64,000 nt of DNA from Niabella sp. (GTDB taxonomy: Bacteria; Bacteroidota; Bacteroidia; Chitinophagales; Chitinophagaceae). The stretch is taken from positions 50,669 to 114,668 of the forward strand of contig JAPUDO010000068.1 in the NCBI GenBank assembly GCA_027493055.1. The letters are read 5' to 3'. A program made the translations under genes and the position numbers. Positions 23,746 through 32,154 of this stretch are shown one piece after another (positions within the stretch are counted from its first letter, which is position 1; every line of letters starts with the position of its first letter). The notes under the pieces are model-generated. The model was not told the origin of the DNA. It was given only the letters and a program-made list of their open reading frames with translations, and did not search any database.

Positions 23746-24759
23746 TCATCTGTCACCTTTCTTCCTCCTTCCCTCCGGCAATAACTGTTCCCAAATGAGC
23801 AGCAGCAGCGTAAGGGCCACAAAAACCCAGAAATAATACGAAAAGCTCATAAGATTCATGTCGCCGGTTACTTTTTTATCTATCTGAGACAGGTTAGCGG
23901 TGATCTGTTTTACCGCATCATCACTGTTTTGCAGATGCACATAAATACCACGAGTGTTAGCCGCTATTTGCTTCAGCTCCTGTTCATTCAGCTTTGAAAT
24001 AATTTCGATGCCGGTTTCCTTATCTATTTTATTACCGCTGGTAGAATCATCAGGAATAAAGCTGCCGGTGGGGGAGCCAATTCCTACTGTATTTACCATT
24101 AATCCACGTTTGGACAACTCTTTTGATAAGTCAATAGCCGCTTCATCGTGGTCTTCTCCGTCAGAAATTAAAACAACCGCCCTGTATTTGGCATCACGTT
24201 CCCCAAAAGCATTCAGGCTTTCCTGTAAAGCATCGCTTATAACAGTACCTTTCATAGGAACAGCATCAGGCGAAGCTTCATTTACAAACATTTGCGCGGC
24301 GCCATGATCGGAGCTGAGCGGCATTTGCACATAGGCTTTACCCGCAAAAAGAACCAGGCCAACACGGCTGTCAGGCAGGGCATCCATCAATTTGCTGATA
24401 AGTTGCCTGGCTCTTTGCAGGCGATTGGGCTGCACATCTTCAGCCAGCATACTCCTGCTTACATCCAGTGCAAATACCACATCTATGCCTTTGCGAACAA
24501 TACCATCACTGCCACCGGGCTTACGTAAATTCATCAGGGCTAAAACACCCATTACAAAAGCCAGGCAAATCAACACAAACTTTGCCGTAAAACGGCGCTG
24601 ACTAAACCTGCGCAACATAGCTTTTACCAGCAACGGGTTGCCCATTTTTCCTGCCGTACGCTTTTTCCATTTGTTTACACCAATGAACAGTAGTAAAAAA
24701 AGGAGCAGCACTGCAAACAGCCACGCAAAAAATTCATATTGAAACTGGAAAGAGTTCAT
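23746..24759 (-). CDS. batB: VWA-domain membrane protein, BatA/BatB-like
   Basis: This 337-residue protein has hydrophobic helices at the N terminus (about 10-28 and 60-76) and near the C terminus (about 308-325), with a von Willebrand A domain between them. The MIDAS metal site is intact: D-V-S-R-S-M (DxSxS), K-G-T for the Thr and S-D-G-E-D. This is the build of BatA and BatB in the aerotolerance operon; B is preferred because a BatC-like gene follows. MoxR, DUF58 and the other Bat genes, usual neighbours, are not in the window. Confidence 0.82.
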   Translation of the reverse strand: MNSFQFQYEFFAWLFAVLLLFLLLFIGVNKWKKRTAGKMGNPLLVKAMLRRFSQRRFTAKFVLICLAFVMGVLALMNLRKPGGSDGIVRKGIDVVFALDVSRSMLAEDVQPNRLQRARQLISKLMDALPDSRVGLVLFAGKAYVQMPLSSDHGAAQMFVNEASPDAVPMKGTVISDALQESLNAFGERDAKYRAVVLISDGEDHDEAAIDLSKELSKRGLMVNTVGIGSPTGSFIPDDSTSGNKIDKETGIEIISKLNEQELKQIAANTRGIYVHLQNSDDAVKQITANLSQIDKKVTGDMNLMSFSYYFWVFVALTLLLLIWEQLLPEGRRKKGDR

Positions 24760-24887
24760 AGTGAGTAATGAATAGTGAGTGATGAGTAATGAGTAGGGAA
24801 CATCTAATGTCTAACGTCTATTGCTCATCTCACATCAACATCATTTAAAATTCAATATTTAACATTTAATATTTAACATTCCTTCCT
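24760..24887. repeat. Word-repeat tract
   Basis: The gap is filled by two word types: GTGAGTAATGAATAGTGAGTGATG-like steps (24762-24798) and ATTCAATATTTAACATTTAATATTT-like steps (24850-24885). No promoter or gene is visible. Confidence 0.5.
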
Positions 24888-25727
24888 CTACATCTGTCCC
24901 TCAAAAAAACCGTATTCCTTTAAAATATCCTTAAGTATTTTAAGCCTTACAGTACTCATATCATAATCCGGGTTAGGCGATTCAATATTTAAAACGAAAA
25001 AATAGGGGTGTTTATTTTCCTCAATCCATCCTACTACCCATCCCAGGGCATGGCCTTTGTCCGTTGTGCCCCAGCCTGTTTTATAAGCCAGCTTATAATT
25101 AGAATTATCTTCAAATAACATGGCATGCTTTACCTTCTGCTGGTATATTTTGAAAAAAGGCAGTTCATCAAAGTACAATTGCTTCACTACACCAAGATTC
25201 TGATCGGGAGTTAGTTTAAGCGAGTTATCTAACCAGAAACTGTCAATTTTTGAAATTTTATACGGCTTTTTATCTTTACCGGCTCCATATTTAAGGGAGT
25301 CCAGCCAAAACTGCATGGTATCTTTCCCGATCCGGCGGGCCACTTCCTGGTAATAAGGAACCGACGAAACGCGGAAAGCCTCATACATGTTCAGGTCTTT
25401 ATTCCATGCTTCCACAGAACGATGAACCCTATCCCAGGGGATGACCATACTGTCGCTTGAAATGCTGCCGGTTTGCAGGCCGATTAGCGAATTAATGATC
25501 TTAAAAGTAGAGGCCGGCAGATAGGCGCTGTCCCTGTAACGTTTAAGGTTGTAAATAGTAAAATCGCCTGTGCCATTGTTAAACAGCGCAAAGCACCCGT
25601 CTACTTTATTTTCATCGAAGTACTTTTTAGGACTATCATCCTCTTTCACATTGTTTTGGGTACAGGATGCCATAGTGCCTGCTATTGTAATGAGCAGCAA
25701 TAGCCTTATCATGTTATTCTTTATCAT
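24888..25727 (-). CDS. Class D (OXA-type) beta-lactamase lipoprotein
   Basis: This 279-residue protein starts with a lipoprotein signal (IRLLLLITIAGTMASC, lipobox MASC). All three serine beta-lactamase motifs of class D are present: S-T-F-K (nucleophile Ser and general-base Lys), S-S-V (SxV) and K-T-G, with G-W-V-V-G-W-I following. The usual YGN appears as K-Y-G-A-G. The protein should hydrolyse penicillin-like drugs, or bind them as sensor proteins do; activity cannot be judged. It has a promoter box just upstream. A second ATG (25712) would shorten the N terminus by five residues. Nothing around it suggests a resistance cassette. Confidence 0.9.
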   Translation of the reverse strand: MIKNNMIRLLLLITIAGTMASCTQNNVKEDDSPKKYFDENKVDGCFALFNNGTGDFTIYNLKRYRDSAYLPASTFKIINSLIGLQTGSISSDSMVIPWDRVHRSVEAWNKDLNMYEAFRVSSVPYYQEVARRIGKDTMQFWLDSLKYGAGKDKKPYKISKIDSFWLDNSLKLTPDQNLGVVKQLYFDELPFFKIYQQKVKHAMLFEDNSNYKLAYKTGWGTTDKGHALGWVVGWIEENKHPYFFVLNIESPNPDYDMSTVRLKILKDILKEYGFFEGQM

Positions 25728-25735
25728 ACGTTCTG

Positions 25736-25743
25736 CAAAAATA
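25736..25743 (-). promoter_or_regulatory. -7 box TATTTTTG of the beta-lactamase gene
   Basis: The minus strand reads TATTTTTG, matching TAnnTTTG, eight bases upstream of ATG 25727. If the later ATG (25712) is used the leader would be about 20 bases. Confidence 0.5.
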
Positions 25744-25830
25744 GGCCTAGTATTGGTTGAGGCAGTGTTTTTGATATTTTTTAACGGAGAACTGGCACGT
25801 AGATTGTAATTGATTTATATATAAGTTATT

Positions 25831-26397
25831 ATGCCCGAAACATTATTCTCATACGATCCATTGAACGAGTACCGGTTAATACTGGATCTGCCCGCCGATG
25901 TTAAAAAAAAGGTAGCGGAAGTAAAGACAGCGTTTGACCAGGAACACAAGGGAATAGTGATAGCAGGCGGACAGCCATTCGTGTACCTGGCTGCGTTTTC
26001 GCAAAATGAATCTTTTGAGCAGGAGATAACCGATGCGCTTTACAAAATAGCATTGGGATTTATGCCTTTTAAAGCACACCTTAAAAATTTTGGCCAAACT
26101 GACCATAATGAAATATTTATGCCATTTGAAGACGTAAAACCTGTTCAATTGCTGATACAACAGTTAAAAAGCGCTGAACCGGTTTTCAAAAATGCAAAGT
26201 TTAACGAGCTGCCAAGAGTTTCTATTGCCAGGGGATTGCAGCCTTTCCTGTTTAATAAAAGCTGGAAGGTTTTTGAGCACCGCCGTTTTTCTGCCACATT
26301 TATTGCAGAAGGAATGCTATTGCTGAAGCGCATGGAAGGATTTAGCAGCTGGCAGATATTAAAGCGCCTTGGGTTTGAGAATATGCTGGTAAGTTAA
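25831..26397 (+). CDS. Degenerate 2H-phosphoesterase-like protein
   Basis: This 188-residue protein has the layout of 2'-5' RNA ligase/2H phosphoesterase proteins: an N-terminal YRLILDLPADVKKKV start, a first strand motif near residue 52, a second near residue 130 (PRVSIARGL) and a closing helix-strand segment. The two catalytic HxT/HxS motifs are not there: the first reads F-V-Y-L-A and the second P-R-V-S-I. It may bind RNA or nucleotide ligands without catalysis, or the assignment may be wrong. A TATATAAG lies upstream; no clear -7 box. Confidence 0.5.
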   Translation: MPETLFSYDPLNEYRLILDLPADVKKKVAEVKTAFDQEHKGIVIAGGQPFVYLAAFSQNESFEQEITDALYKIALGFMPFKAHLKNFGQTDHNEIFMPFEDVKPVQLLIQQLKSAEPVFKNAKFNELPRVSIARGLQPFLFNKSWKVFEHRRFSATFIAEGMLLLKRMEGFSSWQILKRLGFENMLVS

Positions 26398-26572
26398 TAA
26401 GCTGTTGGCTTCCGCAAATGATCTGCTATTATGGTTGCATCACTTTTCAGATTTTGTTAATAATTATGATGAAATGCCTTAAAGCCTAAAGTTTTGTAAA
26501 CAGGTATGCAACGGCTGCTTTATCAGCATCTTAAGATCAAATTATTATTTATTTTTAAAAAAACCTTATTTT
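26398..26572. other. Short intergenic region upstream of the SIMPL gene
   Basis: The 175 bases are AT-rich and carry no recognised repeat or gene. No full TAnnTTTG box was found. Confidence 0.4.
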
Positions 26573-27259
26573 ATGAAACAGTTATTTATGGCTTTGGCAG
26601 TGATGTTTTCGATTAGTTCTTTTGCGCAGATTGGTGAAAAGAATTTTATTGACAAAAACTATATTGAAGTAAACGGCAAAGCCGAAATGGAATTTACACC
26701 CGACAAAATTTACATTCAGGTATTGTTGAATGAAAAGGACGCTAAAGCTAAAAACTCGGTTTCGGAGCAGGAGCAAAAAATGCTGCAAAAATTGGCCAGC
26801 CTGGGTATCGATACCAAAAAAGATGTAATGATTAAAGACCTTTCCAGTAATCTTAAATCCGGCTTTTTATCAAAAGACATTGCTCTGAGCAAACAATATC
26901 AGATTATTGTACACACCGGTAAAATGGCAGGCAATGTTTTCCTGGCGTTAGAAGAAATAGGTATTTCCAATGCTTCTATTGAAAAGCTGGAAAGCAGTAA
27001 AATAGAAGAATACCGGCAGGAAGTAAAAATAAAAGCCATTAAAGCTGCAAAAGAAAAAGCACAGCTGCTTTGTAACGCAGTAGATCAGAAAGCGGGCAAG
27101 GCGCTTTTTATCCAGGAGCAAAATGTATATGCAAGGCCTGTATATGCCAATACTGTGATGTTTGAAGCAAAAGCACAGGGAGTAGCTGATGCGGCCGACC
27201 TCAACTTTGAGAACCTGAAAGTAGAAGCCACTGTTTTATGCAGGTTCGAGATATTGTAA
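26573..27259 (+). CDS. Secreted SIMPL-domain (DUF541) protein
   Basis: This 228-residue protein has a signal peptide (KQLFMALAVMFSISSFAQ) and one SIMPL (DUF541) domain: IEVNGKAEMEFTPDKIYIQVLL at the start, a central segment with NLKSGFLSKDIALSKQYQI, and KIKAIKAAKEKAQLLCNAVDQKAG, a conserved helix of the family. Members form large periplasmic assemblies and have been linked to oxidative stress; the role here is unknown. It is convergent with the tandem-repeat hydrolase gene. Confidence 0.88.
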   Translation: MKQLFMALAVMFSISSFAQIGEKNFIDKNYIEVNGKAEMEFTPDKIYIQVLLNEKDAKAKNSVSEQEQKMLQKLASLGIDTKKDVMIKDLSSNLKSGFLSKDIALSKQYQIIVHTGKMAGNVFLALEEIGISNASIEKLESSKIEEYRQEVKIKAIKAAKEKAQLLCNAVDQKAGKALFIQEQNVYARPVYANTVMFEAKAQGVADAADLNFENLKVEATVLCRFEIL

Positions 27260-27277
27260 CCTGCCTTAAAGGGAAAA

Positions 27278-27308
27278 GGGGGAACACAACATGCTATGTT
27301 GGCTCCCC
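27278..27308. terminator. Possible two-way terminator
   Basis: GGGGGAACACAACAT and ATGTTGGCTCCCC form an imperfect stem with a GC loop between two convergent stop codons. T tracts are short, so this is a weak call. Confidence 0.35.
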
Positions 27309-27320
27309 GATTCCCTGGTT

Positions 27321-29135
27321 CTAAATGGAAGCCGCATTGCTGTTAAGAAATGCGGTAATTTCATTGCCCAGCTTTTCAAGCGGCTTGGAAGCGGGATCAA
27401 TAAAATCTCTTGTATTAATGGCGTAGGCCCAGTCAATACCATCGCCCCTTGATGCGGCAAGTGTTGATGAGCCGGGCGTGCTGCCGGTGCGTGCCGAGTT
27501 GGCTGCTCTTCCGCCGGTACCCCATACCGCCCTTTGGTGAATGAACTGTACCATAGCGTGTGCCGAAGAGGCCAGTCCGCAGGAGGCCGCGGCCACTTCT
27601 TTTATCATTTTATCTCCGCCATATACATGAGGTACCAATATGTTGGAGGTAACATTTACCGCGCTTTCGCCCAGGCCCCAGCTTTCAGTTGCCACTTCAT
27701 CTGCCGGGCGCGGACTTTGCACCGTTTTCCAAACCTTGGCTTCTGACACTCCTATTTTGTTTAAAACCGCTGTTTTAAGATACTGGAAATAATCCTTACC
27801 TGTTTTCTTTTCAATAATGAGTGACAGCAGCAGATAGCCATAATTGCAATATATTTCTTTGGTACCGGGCGCATTTTTCAGATTCCTGTTTTTATACATG
27901 TACCGCGCCACATCGTTTTTTGTAACTGCAGTGGTCATTCCTAATTGCTCCGCTATGTATCTCATGGAGTAAGTTGCATCGAAAGTATCTGCATCAAACC
28001 CTCCCGTATGATCCAGCAATTGCTGTATGGTAATATCATTGCTTCGGCTGTCTTTAGGATTGCTGTAACCAAGCTGTGCATAAGCCCTGTCATTAGGAGC
28101 AAGATCTTTGCTGTCAAATAACGCCTGTACCGCTGCGCAGAGATACATTTTGCTGCAGCTGGCCAGCATGAACCTGTCCGATGGCTGTGCCACTTTATAG
28201 TTAGGCTCGGCCCAGGTAAATGCTTTATTGTACTTGATAGCGCCATTTTTGCCTATACATAGCTGTGCGTAGCGTATAGCATGTTTTTGCATGAAGGCTT
28301 TCATGATGGCATCTAACCCCTTTGTTGCATTGGTTTGGGAGCCAACAGCATTCCATTTGCGTGCAAAAGGGAGATCTGTTTCTGCAAACAGGCAGGAATA
28401 CCTGGTACCACTGCCGGTACCGCCGCCTTCTACATACACAGGCATAAGGCCTTTTTTGGTATTATCATCAAAAGCTTTCTGGTATTGAGCGGCAGTCAGC
28501 CCGTGCTTAGCAACCCAGTTTCCTACAATACTATCGGTAAACACCGGGCAATAAACATGATCATCAGAAACAGCTACCATTTCTGGTTTGTAGTAAGGAA
28601 GCGAAGTGTTTTCATTGAACTTTTTCTGATAGTCGGCAGATGCCGTACCCGGGTAAACCAGCCATTTGGTAAATGAATCGTTGGGCACCCACACTGCCGC
28701 ATATCTCCTGGCGGACGCTGAGCCATAAATAGTGCAGGTTTTGAGCAGGAGGTTGTTCTTCCTGGCATTGTCATTTTCTTTATTAAAAGCCGCTTCGCTG
28801 ATGTCATGCCGGGCCACCCATGAGTTATAATTAATCTTTTCGAAAACAGCGGCAAATACTGCATTAGAGGCCGTTCCTGTAGCCGATATCAAAATCGGTA
28901 CATATCCTTTTTGAGACCATGTATTAAAAAAAGCCTGGTATTGGGCAGCGTTGATGCCGTGTGTGGCTACATAAGCAGGGCCGTTTCTTTTCACCCATAC
29001 CGCTGCATAGCTTGGGTTGGAAGAGCCTCCGTAAACGCTCAGAGAGATCATCCGGTATCCTTTTTGGGATAAACTGTTGAAGTGTGCCTGGTGCTGGCTG
29101 GAGCTTACACCGTGATAAGCGGAAAAAGTTGCCAT
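27321..29135 (-). CDS. Tandem-repeat serine hydrolase (polyglycine-hydrolase-like)
   Basis: The product of about 604 residues has an N-terminal half made of six or so repeats of about 45-50 residues, each with a HGhxxxQYQxxFN-type helix and a KGYxPhxhS strand (e.g. ATHGINAAQYQAFFNTWSQKGY). These are the tandem repeats found in fungal polyglycine hydrolases and bacterial relatives. The C-terminal half is a class C beta-lactamase/DD-peptidase-like domain with S-C-S-K and Y-C-N. ATG 29135 gives no signal peptide; a TTG at 29180 adds LPLFILLFITLKTHTMA, a possible but poor export signal. The substrate is unknown. Confidence 0.8.
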   Translation of the reverse strand: MATFSAYHGVSSSQHQAHFNSLSQKGYRMISLSVYGGSSNPSYAAVWVKRNGPAYVATHGINAAQYQAFFNTWSQKGYVPILISATGTASNAVFAAVFEKINYNSWVARHDISEAAFNKENDNARKNNLLLKTCTIYGSASARRYAAVWVPNDSFTKWLVYPGTASADYQKKFNENTSLPYYKPEMVAVSDDHVYCPVFTDSIVGNWVAKHGLTAAQYQKAFDDNTKKGLMPVYVEGGGTGSGTRYSCLFAETDLPFARKWNAVGSQTNATKGLDAIMKAFMQKHAIRYAQLCIGKNGAIKYNKAFTWAEPNYKVAQPSDRFMLASCSKMYLCAAVQALFDSKDLAPNDRAYAQLGYSNPKDSRSNDITIQQLLDHTGGFDADTFDATYSMRYIAEQLGMTTAVTKNDVARYMYKNRNLKNAPGTKEIYCNYGYLLLSLIIEKKTGKDYFQYLKTAVLNKIGVSEAKVWKTVQSPRPADEVATESWGLGESAVNVTSNILVPHVYGGDKMIKEVAAASCGLASSAHAMVQFIHQRAVWGTGGRAANSARTGSTPGSSTLAASRGDGIDWAYAINTRDFIDPASKPLEKLGNEITAFLNSNAASI

Positions 29136-29212
29136 CGTATGTGTTTTTAAGGTTATAAAAAGAAGAATAAATAAGGGCAAAAGAAAATCTGTTTGTTCAG
29201 AAGTGCTTTCAG

Positions 29213-29220
29213 CAAAAATA
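29213..29220 (-). promoter_or_regulatory. -7 box TATTTTTG of the tandem-repeat hydrolase gene
   Basis: The minus strand reads TATTTTTG. The leader to ATG 29135 would be about 70 bases; to TTG 29180, about 28. Confidence 0.45.
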
Positions 29221-29261
29221 GCCTTTGCCGGAACCTGTTACAATAGCTAATTAGCGGTATG

Positions 29262-29285
29262 AAAAAAGCCGCTTAAAAAAGCGGC
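29262..29285 (-). terminator. Rho-independent terminator of sod
   Basis: On the minus strand GCCGCTT and AAGCGGC form a 7-bp stem over a TTTT loop, followed by TTTTTT. It lies 28 bases downstream of the superoxide dismutase stop codon. Confidence 0.85.
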
Positions 29286-29313
29286 CTTTATATCTTGATA
29301 CAGCAGGATCTGC

Positions 29314-29919
29314 TTATTTCGCAGCTTCATATTTTTCAGCTACTTTATCCCAGTTCACTACATTCCAGAAAGCCTTCAGGTAATCGGGCCTTTTGTTCTG
29401 ATATTTCAGGTAGTATGCATGTTCCCAAACATCCACGCCTAATATGGGTATTCCTTTCACTTCTGCAACATCCATTAAAGGGTTGTCCTGGTTAGGTGTA
29501 GAAGTTACTTCCAGCTTGCCGTCTTTCACAATAAGCCATGCCCAGCCACTGCCAAAACGGGTAGCGCCTGCGGTATTTAATTTTTCTTTTAAAGCGTCTA
29601 AAGAGCCAAATGTTTCGTCAATTGCTGCGGCTAAAGCACCTGAGGGAGCTGCAGCGCCTCCGGGGGTCAGCACATCCCAAAAGAATGTATGATTCCAGTG
29701 ACCGCCACCATTATTGCGTACAGCAGGGGAAATGCTTCCCGCATTTTTAACAAGCTCTTCCAAAGATTTCTCTGCATGCTCTGTTCCGTCAATTGCCTTA
29801 TTCAGGTTATCCACGTAGGCCTGGTGGTGCCTGTCGTGATGTATTTCCATTGTTTGCGCGTCAATATGTGGTTCCAATGCGTCTTTAGCATAAGGAAGAG
29901 GCGATAGTGTAAAAGCCAT
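29314..29919 (-). CDS. sodA: Superoxide dismutase, Mn-type sequence
   Basis: This 201-residue Fe/Mn-family superoxide dismutase converts superoxide to hydrogen peroxide and oxygen in the cytoplasm. Metal ligands are His in MEIHHDRHH, His in GHWNHTFFW, and Asp and His in [17 protein letters not shown] and TPNQDNPLM (Gln in the Mn-type position) favour manganese over iron, although cambialistic enzymes share these. It is a single gene with its own terminator. No perfect -7 box was found upstream. Confidence 0.95.
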   Translation of the reverse strand: MAFTLSPLPYAKDALEPHIDAQTMEIHHDRHHQAYVDNLNKAIDGTEHAEKSLEELVKNAGSISPAVRNNGGGHWNHTFFWDVLTPGGAAAPSGALAAAIDETFGSLDALKEKLNTAGATRFGSGWAWLIVKDGKLEVTSTPNQDNPLMDVAEVKGIPILGVDVWEHAYYLKYQNKRPDYLKAFWNVVNWDKVAEKYEAAK

Positions 29920-30031
29920 GATTGTAATTTTTTATATGATTAAGTAATTAAATATTATCTGGCAATATAACAAATTTAAAACGAGATAGTTGAATTGCAC
30001 CGTTAAACTCATCAAACATTATTCCAATCTG

Positions 30032-30472
30032 TTATCTTTTATTCTTAAAAAAAGCTTTCATCAGCGCAGCACATTCATTCTCCAATATACCGGAAACGAT
30101 TTCTGTTTTGGGATGAAACGGAGATACCGCGGGGCTGATTCGGCTAAACCCGTTTTTAGGGTCAGAGGCGCCCCACACCACGCGGCTTATTTTGCTCCAG
30201 TACAGGGCGCCGGCACACATCACACAGGGCTCTACAGTTACATATAAGGTAGCTTCCGGTAAATATTTGGCCCCCACATTACTAAATGCCGATGTAAGCG
30301 CTATTATTTCAGCATGAGCCGTAGTATCGTTCAGCTTTTCCGTCATATTATGCCCGCGCGCCAGCACCTTATTATTTTGCACAACAATAGCGCCAATGGG
30401 TATTTCATCTTCTTCAAACGCCTGCTGCGCCTCTTTTAAAGCCAGTTGCATAAAGTATTCGTTTGTGTACAT
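30032..30472 (-). CDS. tadA: tRNA-specific adenosine deaminase
   Basis: This protein of about 146 residues has the zinc-dependent deaminase sites H-A-E and P-C-V-M-C-A-G-A-L. LALKEAQQAFEEDEIPIGAIVV is the normal TadA N terminus. It should convert A34 to inosine in tRNA-Arg(ACG). Bacteroidota also have related guanine deaminases; the segment GASDPKNGF agrees with TadA. ATG 30472 was chosen because the 18 extra residues from an upstream start have no counterpart in the family. Confidence 0.88.
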   Translation of the reverse strand: MYTNEYFMQLALKEAQQAFEEDEIPIGAIVVQNNKVLARGHNMTEKLNDTTAHAEIIALTSAFSNVGAKYLPEATLYVTVEPCVMCAGALYWSKISRVVWGASDPKNGFSRISPAVSPFHPKTEIVSGILENECAALMKAFFKNKR

Positions 30473-30649
30473 TTTATTGTTTAATTTGGTCAAACGGAAC
30501 GTCCTCCTCTGCTTTTCCCTGATCATTAAAGCCCGTGCCGGACGTTTTGTGTGTCATTTAGAGCCTATTTTTTATCTTCAAACAAAAATAGATTAAAAGC
30601 TTAAAGCAAAAGGCAAAGGCGCTAAGCCCTTCTCCATAAATTCAAATTG

Positions 30650-32023
30650 ATGAACCTGTTACCACAACCTGAAATAATAAGGCAATACTTCCTTAGCGGA
30701 GCTACTCAAAGCATTGAGTTCAGAAAATTGCAATTACAGAAATTAAAAAAAGCTGTCCTTAAGTATGAAGAGGAGCTGAACGAGGCGTTATATAAAGATC
30801 TTAAAAAAAGCAAAGAAGAAGTATGGATCACAGAAACCGGGATGGTGCTGTCAGAGATCAGCTATTTTTTAAAACATATAAAGGAGCTGGCAGCTCCGCA
30901 AAAAACAGGCACGAACCTTTTGAACCAGCCGGGCAACAGCTTTATTATGAGTGAGCCGCTGGGCGTGGTGCTGATCATTGCTCCCTGGAACTACCCTTTC
31001 CAGCTATCGCTTATTCCTTTGATAGGCGCCATTGCAGCAGGCAACTGCGTGGTATTAAAACCCAGTGAGTTTGCAACAGCCACAGAAAGCATCATACAAA
31101 AAATAATAACAGAAACATTCGATCCGCAATATGTTAGCTGTGCTACGGGTGACGGTGCTGTTGTTATACCTGCTATGCTTGAGACATTCCGTTTCGATCA
31201 TATTTTTTATACGGGAAGCACCGCCGTTGGCAGGATCATCTATAAACTGGCGGCAGAGCAACTGGTACCGGTAACATTGGAGCTGGGCGGTAAAAGCCCC
31301 TGCATTGTTTCTGCCAACGCTAATCTAAAGCTTGCTGCAAAAAGAATAGCGATAGGAAAGTTTTTAAATGCAGGACAAACCTGCATTGCCCCGGATTATA
31401 TTCTCGTTCATCAATCAGTAAAAGATGCATTTTTGCAACTTTTAAAAGATACCATCCAGGCATTTTATAGCGAACATCCTGTAACAAGCTACGACTATGG
31501 ACGCATCATTAATAAAAAACAGTTTGACCGGTTAATGGGTTACCTGAAAGCAGGGAAGGTGATCTTTGGCGGCACGCATAACGAAGAAATACGCTATATC
31601 TCTCCCACTATTATTGAGGCGCCCGGAATGGATGATCCTGTTATGAATGAAGAGATCTTTGGGCCGCTGCTACCGGTAGTTGGCTATAGCGACAACCATT
31701 TTGCTTTAGAAGTAATACGCAGGAACCCTAACCCGTTAGCCTTTTATGTTTTTACCGGCAATACAAGCGAAGCGGATGAGTGGCTGCAAAAAGTCCCGTC
31801 AGGCGGGGCTTGTGTAAATACCGTTGCCATGCACTACCTGAATAAAAACCTGCCCTTTGGCGGCAGGGGAAACAGCGGTACAGGCCGTTATCATGGCAAA
31901 TACTCCTTTGATACTTTCAGCCATCAAAAGGCAGTGCTCAAAGCTGCTACCTGGCCCGATCTGCCTTTTGCTTATCCCTCCTTTAAGGGCAGGCTGGGTA
32001 TTTTAAAAAGGCTGATTAAATAA
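30650..32023 (+). CDS. Aldehyde dehydrogenase
   Basis: This protein of about 457 residues oxidises aldehydes with NAD(P). It is the short class 3 type: APWNYPFQL, the cofactor loop FYTGSTAVGR, ELGGKSP with the general-base Glu, and the nucleophile Cys in NAGQTCIAPDY. PFGGRGNSGTGRYHGK and FSHQK near the C terminus are also typical. There is no cleavable signal, so the protein is cytoplasmic or membrane-associated. ATG 30650 overlaps a TTG three bases earlier. Substrate unknown; fatty aldehydes are likely for the class. Confidence 0.92.
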   Translation: MNLLPQPEIIRQYFLSGATQSIEFRKLQLQKLKKAVLKYEEELNEALYKDLKKSKEEVWITETGMVLSEISYFLKHIKELAAPQKTGTNLLNQPGNSFIMSEPLGVVLIIAPWNYPFQLSLIPLIGAIAAGNCVVLKPSEFATATESIIQKIITETFDPQYVSCATGDGAVVIPAMLETFRFDHIFYTGSTAVGRIIYKLAAEQLVPVTLELGGKSPCIVSANANLKLAAKRIAIGKFLNAGQTCIAPDYILVHQSVKDAFLQLLKDTIQAFYSEHPVTSYDYGRIINKKQFDRLMGYLKAGKVIFGGTHNEEIRYISPTIIEAPGMDDPVMNEEIFGPLLPVVGYSDNHFALEVIRRNPNPLAFYVFTGNTSEADEWLQKVPSGGACVNTVAMHYLNKNLPFGGRGNSGTGRYHGKYSFDTFSHQKAVLKAATWPDLPFAYPSFKGRLGILKRLIK

Positions 32024-32093
32024 ATAGAAGAGGGATGTGGGTCCTCATGTGCCGGGAAACCAATATTAATAATACGTTAGCTTTGGGGTGCTC

Positions 32094-32125
32094 TTGCAAA
32101 AAAGCAGGTTAATGAAGTATCTTTG
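32094..32125 (+). promoter_or_regulatory. Promoter of the ECF sigma gene
   Basis: TTG (32094-32096), a 21-base spacer and TATCTTTG (32118-32125) match the housekeeping Bacteroidota promoter. The ATG lies 29 bases downstream. Confidence 0.65.
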
Positions 32126-32154
32126 GTGAAGCTTAGGAGCATTATTGTTACTTC

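Noticed and set aside
23593..23784. 63-residue plus-strand frame between batC and batB
   Set aside because: It is entirely repeat copy E and a word tract.
27962..28864. Open frames antisense or frame-shifted within the tandem-repeat hydrolase
   Set aside because: They shadow a gene with clear domains and have no start signals or family features.
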